64,000 nucleotides of DNA from Daldinia sp. FL1419 (Eukaryota; Ascomycota; Sordariomycetes; Xylariales; Hypoxylaceae). The notes beneath the pieces were generated by a model, which was given only the letters and a program-made list of their open reading frames with translations, had not been told where the DNA came from and did not search any database. The stretch lies in NCBI GenBank assembly GCA_025201765.1, contig MU623340.1, positions 434,001-498,000 of the forward strand, read 5' to 3'. Shown piece by piece: positions 24,913-35,117 of the stretch. The stretch's first letter is position 1; each line of letters begins with the position of its first letter. Made by a program: the position numbers and the translations under genes.

Positions 24913-27292
24913 ATTCCTTCCCTAGCTAGAGCGATGCGATACCAAGAAGACGGATCGCAAAGTGCCAAGGTCAGGAATTATAAGTGATGGAGATCCGGAT
25001 CGGCGGGAGCTGAGTACCTTAACCCGGCAGAGCCCGTCTTCTACTAGGTATGTAGCACGTCAGCTTGCGTGTGCTACCCGGTCGAGTTGGCCAAATGCGA
25101 TAAGAAGTAACGCAAACAATTCCTTAGTTAGGCAAGTTGCACGACGTCGCATTGCATTGCTGACTAGACAGTATCCCGGTTTATTAGTGGAGGGCGGCCT
25201 TCAAAATGCGGTCAGACCCTAGAAGATTGTCCACAAATCGTATTTTATCAGCCCCGGGTTTCGCTTCGGTTTTCTACGATTCGTGGGGGTTTGTGCTACT
25301 CCGGGAAAGTCGAGGAGGAGAGTCGCGATCAGTGGTCATCACTTTATCAGAGAGCGTCACGATCGGTATACATGAATACGAGAACGATTAGGGTATGTAA
25401 CTGCGCAAAGAGCTAGGTATACGCGGACAGATACCTACTGTCTCTTTGTCTGTGAGTCTGTGAGTCTGTGAGTCTGTGAGTCTGTGAGTCTGTGAGTCTG
25501 TGACGTCTGTGACGTCTCAAGAGTCAAGGGAGCCGGAGTATGCCGAACAAGAGGGTTAGCGAATTACCGGATACACCGTTCAAGTTAATATACTTCTGCT
25601 CCCTCTTATTCCAGGGACTGTTTATTCGTGTTATGGTAACGAACGTAACCCGATGGGCTATAACCGCGTGAGCCCGGGACTACAGAGGCAACACTACTCG
25701 GAATATCTAAGCAGCAAACATCGACGGTAATACTGCTAGAGTCACATCGGCAGGCACTATAGTATTAGAAAGTTGTGGCGATTGATTCGGAGTTTACCTG
25801 AGATCGAAGTACCACATTGAAGCCTAAGCTTTAATTTTACTTTTCTAATGTCAGAGATAGTTTTCGACCTTGTCTCATATAAGAGTAGATTGGGTAGTAG
25901 CCGAACTATGTGAAGCTAGATCTGCGTGTAGGAGTCCTCACTGTATCATCAGAAAGAAAAAATTCTTTTTTTTCAATATGGGTATTCACCCCTTTCTGCG
26001 TGTAGCTGTACGTAGTAGTATAAACTAGAGCTTGGTATACTATGGCTATATAATTGTTAGAGACGTACTGCGATGTCTTCGTCCAGTATGCTAGATTTTA
26101 GTCTGGTGGTTGCAAGCAGTCCTTTCAGTTGTTCTGGTATGCCTACTTATTGGGATCGTTAGGTACCTACATATCATGTTGTGATGCCAGTCCTGGACCC
26201 CTGGATTACTCGACTATAATAAAGCTCAAGCGCCAGCCTAAAATTTTGCTGGGTTCGATGTACAATACGGGTTATCTGCAAGCTATGATGTCCATAAGAT
26301 GCCACCTCGGCTTGCGAAACCAACGTCGACAGTATAGGTTTCTAAGCAATACACTCTTCCGTTTTGTAATTATGTATCGTAAAGCATGGGCTTGCTTCCG
26401 CTTTCATCCCAAGCTGTGAATATACCTTGCCATAGACTCTCAATGGGGTCATCTTTCAGACCATGCCACCAGGTAGTAGACTATGGGAATATCAACGGTA
26501 GTTATCTTGGTAGAGCCTCCTCTGAGTAGCGTCCCAAAACGGCGTCTTCGTCCATCGCCAAGCAATAATAATTCACAAGCCCCCCATAATATCCCTAGTA
26601 TTAAAAAATTAAATAAAAATAAAATAAAATAAAAACCGTGCCATCCGTAAACCCAATCAAGAGATGTAGCCAATAATAGATGATATACGCATGCATTTAA
26701 TTATGTAGAAACCTGCCTACCTACACCACCTACGTTGGCTCAGCCCTACTCGCCCATCTGGCAGCGCAGCGCGCCGATGTGACGCTACGCTGCATGAAAG
26801 TCCACCCACTAGGCCACCAATATCCAATATAGGTACAATGCCAATATAGGTGCCAATATAGGTAGGTACCTAAGGTTAGGTATTTAAAGGGGATACGCCG
26901 AGAGTTTTCCTCTTCTGCGGCGCAGCGTTCCAGCTTATTCCGATTCCAAAATCGCTGCTTTGCGTATTACACCCACGCCCTTTCTGTTTCGCTGTCATTA
27001 GTCTGTCCGTCGGCTTTGAGGCGCTACGCGGGGGGGCGGTGATATCGATACGTCGGCTAGACACAGCCGCAAATGCTACGACTACACAGATCCGCGGCAC
27101 GCCGGCCTTGGTCAGGATAAGGCAGACTGGTTTGACTCTGGGGTATCTTCGCCGCTTTTGTTGAATTATATCATCGTTGGGTTGTCCGCTACGTCGGCGT
27201 CTGTGTGACCGCTTTCAAAAGAAAAAAAAAAAAAACCTTGGCGCCATCTTCGCTGCTGACGGGGTTGAGATCGCGTATTGTCCTTTGCGAAC
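24913..27292. other. Spacer between divergent S28 peptidase and transcription-factor genes
   Basis: This 2.4-kb region between a minus-strand and a plus-strand gene should contain both promoters. It holds a perfect octamer repeat (listed separately), an A/T-rich AAATAAAAATAAAAT tract at about 26607-26634, and CAATATAGGT repeats at 26818-26865. No gene seen; the 96-codon frame at 26129-26419 has no motif. Confidence 0.5.
25449..25504. repeat. Octamer tandem repeat (TCTGTGAG)n
   Basis: Six perfect copies of TCTGTGAG (25449-25496) followed by a seventh with one change (TCTGTGAC), then a GTCTGTGACGTC echo. It lies about 540 bp upstream of the S28 peptidase start. Confidence 0.95.
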
Positions 27293-29044
27293 ATGACGGC
27301 AGCATCCGTCCCACGCATACGAGCACGCAGGCCAAAGGTCCGTTCTGGTATGTTTCGCTTTATGAACATGACATGACATAACATAACATGACATGACTTG
27401 ACTTGACTTGACTTGACTTGAATGTTTTGTCTAACTCGTAGTAAAGGCTGCGCTACGTGTAAATCGCGAAGGATCAAATGTGACGAAGGGCGACCTATCT
27501 GTACCCGCTGTCAGAAAAGCCGGCTACCTTGCAAGTACGATGTTCCCGAGTCCAAGTACAGCCAGAACAGGACTCAAGATGGCTTCGTATTAGCATCTGG
27601 TGCCAATGGTGCGAGTACGCAAGCAACTTCGGCCATGCGCCTACACGATTTCGAAGGATACGAAATCTTCTACTTTGACTTGTTTCGCAACGTCGTCGTG
27701 TGCAATCTCTCTCAAAACGGATATAAGAATTTCTGGACTCGGACGATACTCCGCGAAAGCTTTAGGGACGAGTGCGTACGGGATTGCGTTCTTGGTACCG
27801 GGGCGTTATGTCGAGCGATGATGGATCAGATTCATCGGCTGAAGCAGCCTGGGACCAAGTCGCATTGGATGACTCCGACGGATTCTCTTAACCCTATTAA
27901 TACTAGATACCACCGAGATGCACTTCTATTTTATACCAAAGCCATATCCAAGTTTCGATCGCGGATCATAAACGAGGGATCGTCTATCAAGCCACGGACG
28001 ATATTAATCGTTAGTATTTTATTCATCATATTCGAGGCGATGCAGGGAAACACAGAAACCATCGATCGGCTTATGCATTCTGCCACGTCTGCTCTAGAGA
28101 GTGCCGTATCCAGCATGACGTTTGGTGCTCGGATGCCACCGACGCTAGACGACGAGGGTATTCGAGAAGCAGATTACTTCTTCGCGCGGCTATCTGGATT
28201 CAGCTCCTTGCTATCTCCATTCTATCCCACTATACTGCAAAACCAAGCGTACCAAAGGACTTGGCTATGCAACGATGCTATTCCCGGGAACAACGAGGAT
28301 ATACGGCAAATAGAGCAGGGTTTCGAAAGATACACGACCTACATGTTATTCTGGTGTTTTCGCACGATCCAAACCAAGATGTTGAAAAACACGATGGATT
28401 ATGTGAAGTTTGAACAGGAGCAGAGGCTCGCTCAATCCCAATCCAAAATCTGGTGCGAGTTCTTGACGGGTAAGATAGACCAGGAGAAAGACATGGTGCA
28501 GTGCCAGGCTTGGAAAGTCATGTTGGTGGAGGCCAAGATGTTCAGCATCTTCGCAAAATACAAGCACGACAAAGAAGAGTGCGAGGCCATGTGGGACGCG
28601 CAACTCCCGACCTGTCGCGAAGTCGTTGCGCTCGCGGAATCAGTACTGCAAGAAGGGAGTCCGCTCGCTGGTCCCTTGCCGCCCCTTTTCGAAGACAAGT
28701 TGCAACCCATGATGCGCTCTATGACGTGCAAGTGTCGCAACTACGAGGTCCGGTCGAGGGCGCTAGCGCTTTGTCAGAAGCTCTCGGGGCCGTGGTTTGA
28801 GAACAAGGCGATGATTGTTGGTATGAGGATCTTGGTTGAGTTAGAAGAACATCAAAGAGATGCCTCTGGGCACATCCCTTACAGCGCAAGGTTGAAGTGG
28901 AGTGTGTCGTCGTGGAATGAGGACCGGTCGGAACTGCGTATGGTGCTGATGAAGATTCTCACGAACCATCGTATAGAGTTGACGATTCGCAAGGATGAAG
29001 ATATCGACAGTATGATTGAGAATATATCCAAATTATCTATCTGA
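27293..29044 (+). CDS. Zn(II)2Cys6 fungal transcription factor
   Basis: A fungal-specific DNA-binding regulator acting in the nucleus; its targets cannot be read from the sequence. Two exons (27293-27347 and 27447-29044) join in frame to 550 aa. The Zn2Cys6 cluster is complete, with Cys at 20, 23, 30, 37, 40 and 47 (C-x2-C-x6-C-x6-C-x2-C-x6-C) in GCATCKSRRIKCDEGRP. It is preceded by a very basic MTAASVPRIRARRPKVRS that comes from exon 1. The intron splits the codon before the first Cys, and the 3' splice site TAAAG (27446) is required to keep frame and gives the usual KVRSGCATCK context. From about residue 80 (FEGYEIFYFDLF) to the end the protein is helical and resembles the Fungal_trans_2 type of regulatory region. 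A more upstream start cannot be excluded. No biosynthetic cluster surrounds it. Confidence 0.9.
27366..27420. repeat. Pentanucleotide repeat inside the transcription-factor intron
   Basis: ACATG/ACATA copies followed by five or more ACTTG copies fill most of the single 99-bp intron, between its GTATGT donor and the CTAAC branch site at 27431. Confidence 0.9.
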
Positions 29045-29538
29045 TTCCTAAAGACGCAAACGTACGGTAATGGAATCAGCGAAGATATAACGAGGACGTA
29101 TAGACCCTTCCCCATTTAGTCCTCAGCCCATCTATTCGGTGTCGAGATGGGGCCTTGGCCATGTTATCCTCTCGAAGACCTAATAAGATCAAAATGAGGA
29201 GGTATATGAGAGCTTGAATCTCTCTACCAACTCGACCTACTAATGTGTACCAAGAAAGGGATGAAGATATAGTATCTACAATAAAACGTGTACATACATG
29301 GAACAACTAAATAAATAAACAGCCAAAAACAGCCGGAAACTACCAAAGCTCATAAATATAGCTAATATTCGAAAAACGCCGTGCTTTCCATTACAAGAAT
29401 CGTAATTATGTATGCATTTGCCTCTTGAGCAACACCACATTTACACGCCATCCAGCACTCGTACGTTACCCAGACACGATATGTCCAATCCCAAGCATCC
29501 CCAGCATCCCCAGCATCCCCAGCTACCCATCTATCCGA
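29045..29538. other. Spacer between convergent genes
   Basis: This is a 3'-to-3' region of the transcription-factor gene and the small coiled-coil gene. A CCCCAGCAT tandem repeat lies at about 29485-29521. No gene seen. Confidence 0.5.
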
Positions 29539-30018
29539 TTACACCAAATAGAGAGCCTGCAAACACCTCGTAACCCACCCCGTCTCCCTCCTTTCCCTTT
29601 CCTTTTCCCGTTCCTCCGCCTCCTTAGACATCTTAATCTTATACTCCTCCTCCGACTCGATCAGCTGGCGTTCCCAAATCTCCACATCCTCCTGCCAGTT
29701 CTTCAGGGTTTGTATTTCCCTCTCCTTCTGCCGTTCTTCCTCTTCCTTCTTCCTCGCTCTCTCCTCCACGATCTGCGCCATCCGCTTCGCTACCCGCTCC
29801 TCGATGATAGCAGACCATCTCCGGTTGTGTGCCGCGCGGTAGAACTGCTCTCGCGTCCGCGGACTCGGAGGTACGTCGTCCCCCGTTTCCGCGTCGAACG
29901 CTCCTCCGAAGGTGACGTGGTGTGGAGAGGGTGTTGCTTTGCCTTCGTTGAAGCGTGAGGAATTACGGAGCGCGCTCTTGAGCAGCTTGAGCGGTTTGGG
30001 GGGATTGCTTCGATTCAT
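29539..30018 (-). CDS. Small charged coiled-coil protein of unknown function
   Basis: I do not recognise a family. A single frame from ATG at 30018 (MNRSNPPKPLKLLKSALRNS) to the stop at 29539 gives 159 aa. The frame extends 11 codons upstream only to a TTG, so the ATG is taken as start. Residues 1-60 are disordered with Pro and Ser. Residues about 70-150 are a strongly charged helix rich in Glu, Lys and Arg (VAKRMAQIVEERARKKEEEE and following), predicted to form a coiled coil. The protein ends in a short hydrophobic tail, RCLQALYLV. Homologues of this style occur in other ascomycetes as unnamed short ORFs, but I cannot support a role. The compositional bias means that coding status itself is likely, not certain. 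Confidence 0.65.
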   Translation of the reverse strand: MNRSNPPKPLKLLKSALRNSSRFNEGKATPSPHHVTFGGAFDAETGDDVPPSPRTREQFYRAAHNRRWSAIIEERVAKRMAQIVEERARKKEEEERQKEREIQTLKNWQEDVEIWERQLIESEEEYKIKMSKEAEEREKERERRETGWVTRCLQALYLV

Positions 30019-31041
30019 GATTTCTGTATGGAATGAAAATCCGGTTTGCAAGATCCTTTATCAGGCTCAAAGCCGTTTGATTCTTACAGGCTGAACACTT
30101 TGATAGGCACTATGAATTAAATAGGTAGGTAGGTAGGTAGGTGTTGGGGAATGCTTTGATGTATGGGATGTTCGTTTATTGCAGAGCTTTCGCCCTTGGC
30201 TAAATATGTGTCGTGCACGATATTTGTGAATAATCTGCTGTGTTGAAATATGAATTTGTTAGTGTTATTCGGTTGATATGATTGTCGTGGACAAAGAATA
30301 AGAAGTATTACAATTACAATGCCTTGTTCTTTATCTTCACTCTTTCACGTTTTAAATAAGGGATTAATAGCTGCATTGTTCACCACGTATCGTAGGCAAA
30401 GTCAACCGTGTTGATACTATTAATGTCTTTTCTGGACTCATGTAACATCGTGTCTAACACGACGTGAATTAATTGTGGGATTTTACATTAGATGATTTTT
30501 CATACTTAATTCTTAATAGATACATTGCGGGCTTTGTAACGCACGCCGATGTTGTCGCTATGTACAGAAGCCCGGATACCAACTCGTTTTACACGCACTT
30601 GCCCACCGGTTTCCACAGAGCTCCCCTTATTTTCTAAGACTGCAGAATAGTAAGTATCAACACCTTTCCGCTATCAGCGGCGCAATAGAATACACCAATC
30701 CTCGCAGTATCTGCCAGGACAACTCGTGTCATGTCCTCATAGAGGCAAGCAGAAGAGAAACTATAAAAGTACAAGGCTCCACAGGACCATACCAAGCAAA
30801 TGTATGTCCATCCTCGGCTGGTCTACTTCATAGAAAGTGGAAAAACAGGTGACAGTTGCTGTCGGAATGAAAAGAGTCGTTAGACTGTATGAATCTGAGG
30901 GTACAAAAGGAAATGCAGTGAATGCGTCTTATTGGCACAATGATGAAAAAAAGGTTCGGGTATCTGTCGTAATCAAGGAAATTTTCGCCACTAGGAAGTA
31001 GGGCACTCAAGATAATGGAAAGACCTCGAAGAATCTATTGT
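30019..31041. other. Spacer between two minus-strand genes
   Basis: This 1-kb stretch begins with a (GTAG)n run at 30122-30142, next to the start of the small coiled-coil gene, and is otherwise AT-rich unique sequence. No gene seen. Confidence 0.5.
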
Positions 31042-34000
31042 CTAAAAAGAGCTGTGGTTTTGGTGAGCTTCTTGAAGAGCTGTATATAACGTCAGTATTG
31101 AACAAGTCAGAACTAGGAATGAGGGCTAATTGCATAGAATTTGTACCACTTACCCTTTAGTATATTTAACTGACCGGCTCGGTCTTCGCAGGCAATCTGG
31201 AGACAGGACCCCTCCATGAGATCTAAAACAACACTGTTGGGGAGTTCCTGGATCTCGACGTCGGGGATGTAGGGCGCACGGAAGTCACTCATGTGATAAC
31301 GCTTAACGCCAGCGGCGGCAGCCTTCTCCTTACTCATAGCAGCGCCTTGAACGGCACTCAGGAATAAGAATCCTTGAGTGTCGAGAGACATGCTTCGGCG
31401 CTTCCATAACAGATTGTCTGGAAACTGCACGTTCACATCTCCCATATATGCCACAACAGCTGGTTGAGAAGATACGGGGGCGGGAGTAGTAGGAGCGGTA
31501 GGAGCGGCAGAAGCCACGGGAGCGACGGGCTGGTCCACATCTTCCTCGGCGACGGTGGGAGAGATGTGGGGGCTGGTAACCTTCTTGTTGTTTCCGCTGA
31601 GGGAACTCGACAGACGCCTCATGAATCGGGTTGCTCTTGTCTCGGATTTCTTTTCGCTCTTCTTGTCGTCATCCCCGGAACCGCTATCGCTCAAGACGGC
31701 GGGCGATCCGATAGGCGTTGATGCTGAATTCTCTCGCTCGCGACTGAAAGACGAACGATGGCTTGAAATTGACAAACGTCGCGCGAAGCTGCCGCCGTTT
31801 TGGTGAGCTGAAGGGGGTCGGTTTGGAGACTTCGACCCGTTTGGTGACATTACTGCTAAGTTATCATTCGACTTGTTAGCAGTTGATCGACGATCTTTGA
31901 TGAAGCCTTTAACTATGCTTAAAGAAGAACGCCGGTGTTCCTTCTCACCATCATCAGGGATAGACTTTTTATCGCGTCTCTCTTGAATTGTCTCCTTAGA
32001 CACCTGCACTAATGGGGTCGGTACTGGGTCAGGAATGGGTTCAGGTGATTCTGATTTTTGTAGGTCCACAACGAGTGGCGATTGCTTCAACTCGAGTTGA
32101 GGATAGTCAGTGGGACTTGCGCTCCCTTCGGGCTTCCTTGGTAAACTCTGGCTGGGATCGCGGACGATTCTTGCAGTGACTTGGATCGACTCGGGTCGTC
32201 CCTGGTTCTGCGACGGCATTTCGAACATAGACAATCGACTAGCTACTGATAGAGACCTCTCACGTCTCTCTGCAGCGGACATTTTGGGTGGTCTTTCTCT
32301 TGGCTGGTCGGGTGTAGGACTACGTTCGGTCGGAGAGCTGGCCTGATCTAGGACGGAGGCAGGCCTCGGCGGTTCTCTAATGCTCTGCCGACGGACGCTG
32401 AAGAAGGCCGAAGACGGTGCGGCAGTTTTTGGACGAGCAGCAGCAGCAGCAGCATCTTCCGAGCCAGGAGGGCCCGAAAGCTTCTCCAAGGCCTTGATTC
32501 TCTGCGAAATGCTTGATCCGAGACCCATTTTCTTCGCTTGTAAGCCAGCGTTCGACGACTGTCGAGTGATATTGTGTAGTAGAGCTGCACCACCCGCTGA
32601 CACGCTTCTAGCGCTACTCTGTGATACGTCGCTGGGTACCTGAAGAGGCCCGCGCATCGGATTCGAAACAGCACGGGATAGCGGCTGTCTTTGCTCGGCG
32701 GGACCAGAATTAGGGAAGACGGGCGTGATGGGCGATTTGGATACAAGCATAGGCTTGGCCTCCTGTAACGTCGCTGATTGCAGCTCGTCCATTAAGGCAT
32801 CGTCGAGAAGGGGATCGGAAGCTTCAGGGTTCGCGGTCTTCGTTAGATTGGTTTGGATGGTCCCGATAACAGTCCTGCGCTTAGCTGATCTCGGGGGAAG
32901 CGAAACGTTAGAGGTAGCCTTCAGGACTGACTCGTCTTTAATCTGCTCGCCTTTTTCCACGGGTGCGTTCGGTAGAGCAGGAACAGGCTCCGCGGGGAGG
33001 GAGATATCTGGTATAGAAAACTTCGACTTTAGGCGAGGAGTCGTCGTCGGAGACTTTGATTCTGCTGGAGTTTGTGGCTCGTTAGAAGAAAACTTCGAAA
33101 TAGGTAACCTCCAAGGTGACTTAGGTGTGCCGTCTTTACTCAGATGTTGTTCCGTACCCTTTGAATCGAGTGACGAGATGATGCCGGCAGGATCATCCAC
33201 CTCAACTGGACCGTCAGACGAATCCTCTGTTGTTTGTGGATGGTCTGGAATCTTTTGGGATTCCCGACTAGCTTCAGTATTTTTCGCGTCTAAGACATCC
33301 GTGTTCCGCGTCTCAGCCTGTTCCAGCCCGTTTTCCATTCCTGGAAGGTTTCTAGATTCAACCTCCTCGGACTCTTTCCTTATGTCTTTCGAAGCTTGGA
33401 CAGTTTCGTCTGTCGACTCGGACAGGGACGACGCTTTCGTGGATGCCCCTATTTCAGATGAGGTTGCACCCGTCGGAGAATTTGGACGGGAGTCGGATGT
33501 ATCCTCAGTATGGATTGTCATCGGCGTGGGTGGGTCAATAGCAATACCAGAGTCTGCATTGGATACGGTACGGTGGCCAGTGTCGTCGCCTGTGATTCGT
33601 AAAGAATCTTTAGGTTCAGTATCACATCCTTCCTTCTCTTCGCATGTAGATGGATTATCTGACGGCGCTGCCTGTTCTGATGTTGTAGTGCTCATCATCT
33701 TCTTTTCCCTTAACTTCATGGCCTTCATCAGTCGTGCTTTCTCAGGTGTAATCTTCACCTCCTTTGTCGGTGGGGGCGCTAGAGATTGGGTGGTTGATTT
33801 AATAGAAGCTCCCGAACTTGTTGCGGGTCGCGGGGCCAGTTGAAGGCCAGTGCCTTGTGGGTCTTCAGGGGTAGGGGTGAGTATAGATGGCGCGAGAGCG
33901 GTATCCGAAGCGACCCCTTCAGGTTCTTCGGTCTTCTCAGCCTGTTCCATACCTTGAGATTGCCCCTTCTTGGCCCCCTTGGATAACTTAAATCCTGCAG

Positions 34001-35117
34001 GCAAGGCTGCAGTGGGGCGAAAATTTTCAGCCGTTGAAGGCCTCTTGTTTGTATCTAGAGACGGCCGAGGCCCAAGCTTTACTTTTGGTTTCCCGTACGT
34101 ATATGTCGCGTAACTGTACAAATCGGGACGCGTAGACTGGGAGGATAGGCGTGGAGCACTCTCAGATTTGGTAGGGGACGTTGGTCTATCAGCTCCTGTA
34201 AATTCTGGGACATTGGCTGTCGAGGCAAAGCTGGTTTCTTGCGGGGCGGAGATCTGTTGACTATCAAGTACGGTAGGGTGTTCTATGGGCGGTGAGTGAG
34301 CGGGTACCGAGTACACGGATGATGCGCGTTTATCTTCCTCCTTAACCGTGGACTGCCTTTTTCTCTCTCTCTCTTCTTCTTCCTCTTCCTCGGCAATCTC
34401 GTTCAGTCTCCGTCGTCGTAATGAGCTCGTAGACGAAGATGCCGATCCGGAAGCAGTATGAAGTGAGCAAGCTGCAGAAAGCTTACTATCTTTCAGGTCT
34501 TTAGCTGTCGAAATTTCGAAGGTAATATCGTATGGCGCAAATCGTTCGCAGACAGCACTCCAATGCACGGCCGCACGAGCTATACATGACAAATTTAAAT
34601 CGAGTTAGCGATTCGTTCTTACTTAGTCTTCTATTCCTAGGGCTAGACTACGTATGACAAGACGGTAGGTACATGAGGATATAATTAGCTGATTTGCTTA
34701 CCTTGGATAAGTCTTGAGCAATCCTCGGGTTGGTATTTTAATAGGACACTCCTCCGCCTATACTTGAGGAACCCGTATAATGGCGACGGCTCTTCGTATT
34801 TTGAGATTGCCCCACGAATATCAACGATGCCACCATTCCCACGGTCGAGAAGCTCAACTCCGTCGCGATTGGCGTATTTGAGAAGAAACCTATGTTAGTC
34901 GGAACCAGACTTAGGTCAGCGGCGCAAGCTCAAAGACAATTCAGGGCAGGGAGACGAGACGTGGCAGTAACAGCGAGGTAGACCATAAGCACTTCTACCA
35001 CGGGTGAATACTCTAGCTCAAGAAAAGAAAATATGCTTCTTACCATCCTCCAGGCTCAGTGGTAGCTGTTTCGTGAGCTTCTATAACCTTGGCATCGTCC
35101 AGTCCATTTAGCGACAT
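31042..35117 (-). CDS. Large disordered protein with N-terminal ADF/cofilin-homology (coactosin-like) domain
   Basis: Probably an actin-associated fungal protein. Four exons (35117-35044, 34889-34702, 34579-31154, 31079-31042) join in frame to 1241 aa. Exon 1 encodes MSLNGLDDAKVIEAHETATT, and the last exon adds only ALQEAHQNHSSF. Residues about 1-135 match the layout of an ADF-H/coactosin domain: GGWFLLKYANRDGVELLD, then VDIRGAISKYEEPSPLYGFLKY, VLLKYQPEDCSRLIQARAAVH and FAPYDITFEISTAKDL. Residues about 150-1110 are Ser/Pro/Glu-rich and disordered, with an acidic EEEEEERERKR patch near 165. The last 110 residues form a folded segment (VQFPDNLLWKRRSMSLDTQG to IACEDRAGQLNILKALQEAH) that resembles a PH-like fold, though this is a guess. 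The domain call rests on pattern similarity. Existence of the gene is secure, its role inferred. Confidence 0.88.

Noticed and set aside
25449..25504. Octamer array as a CRISPR array
   Set aside because: There are no spacers between the units and the genome is eukaryotic. It is a plain tandem repeat.
29836..29955. PP1-docking (RVxF-like) motif HHVTF in the small coiled-coil protein
   Set aside because: The match is too short and lacks the basic residue that usually precedes it. No other support.
32434..32453. CAG/GCA trinucleotide run inside the ADF-H protein gene as a possible regulatory repeat
   Set aside because: It simply encodes a short Ala run (AAAAA) in the disordered linker and is ordinary for such proteins.
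32725..33843. 372-codon plus-strand open frame opposite the ADF-H protein gene
   Set aside because: It is the antisense shadow of a long, compositionally biased exon whose minus-strand frame splices consistently with conserved ends.
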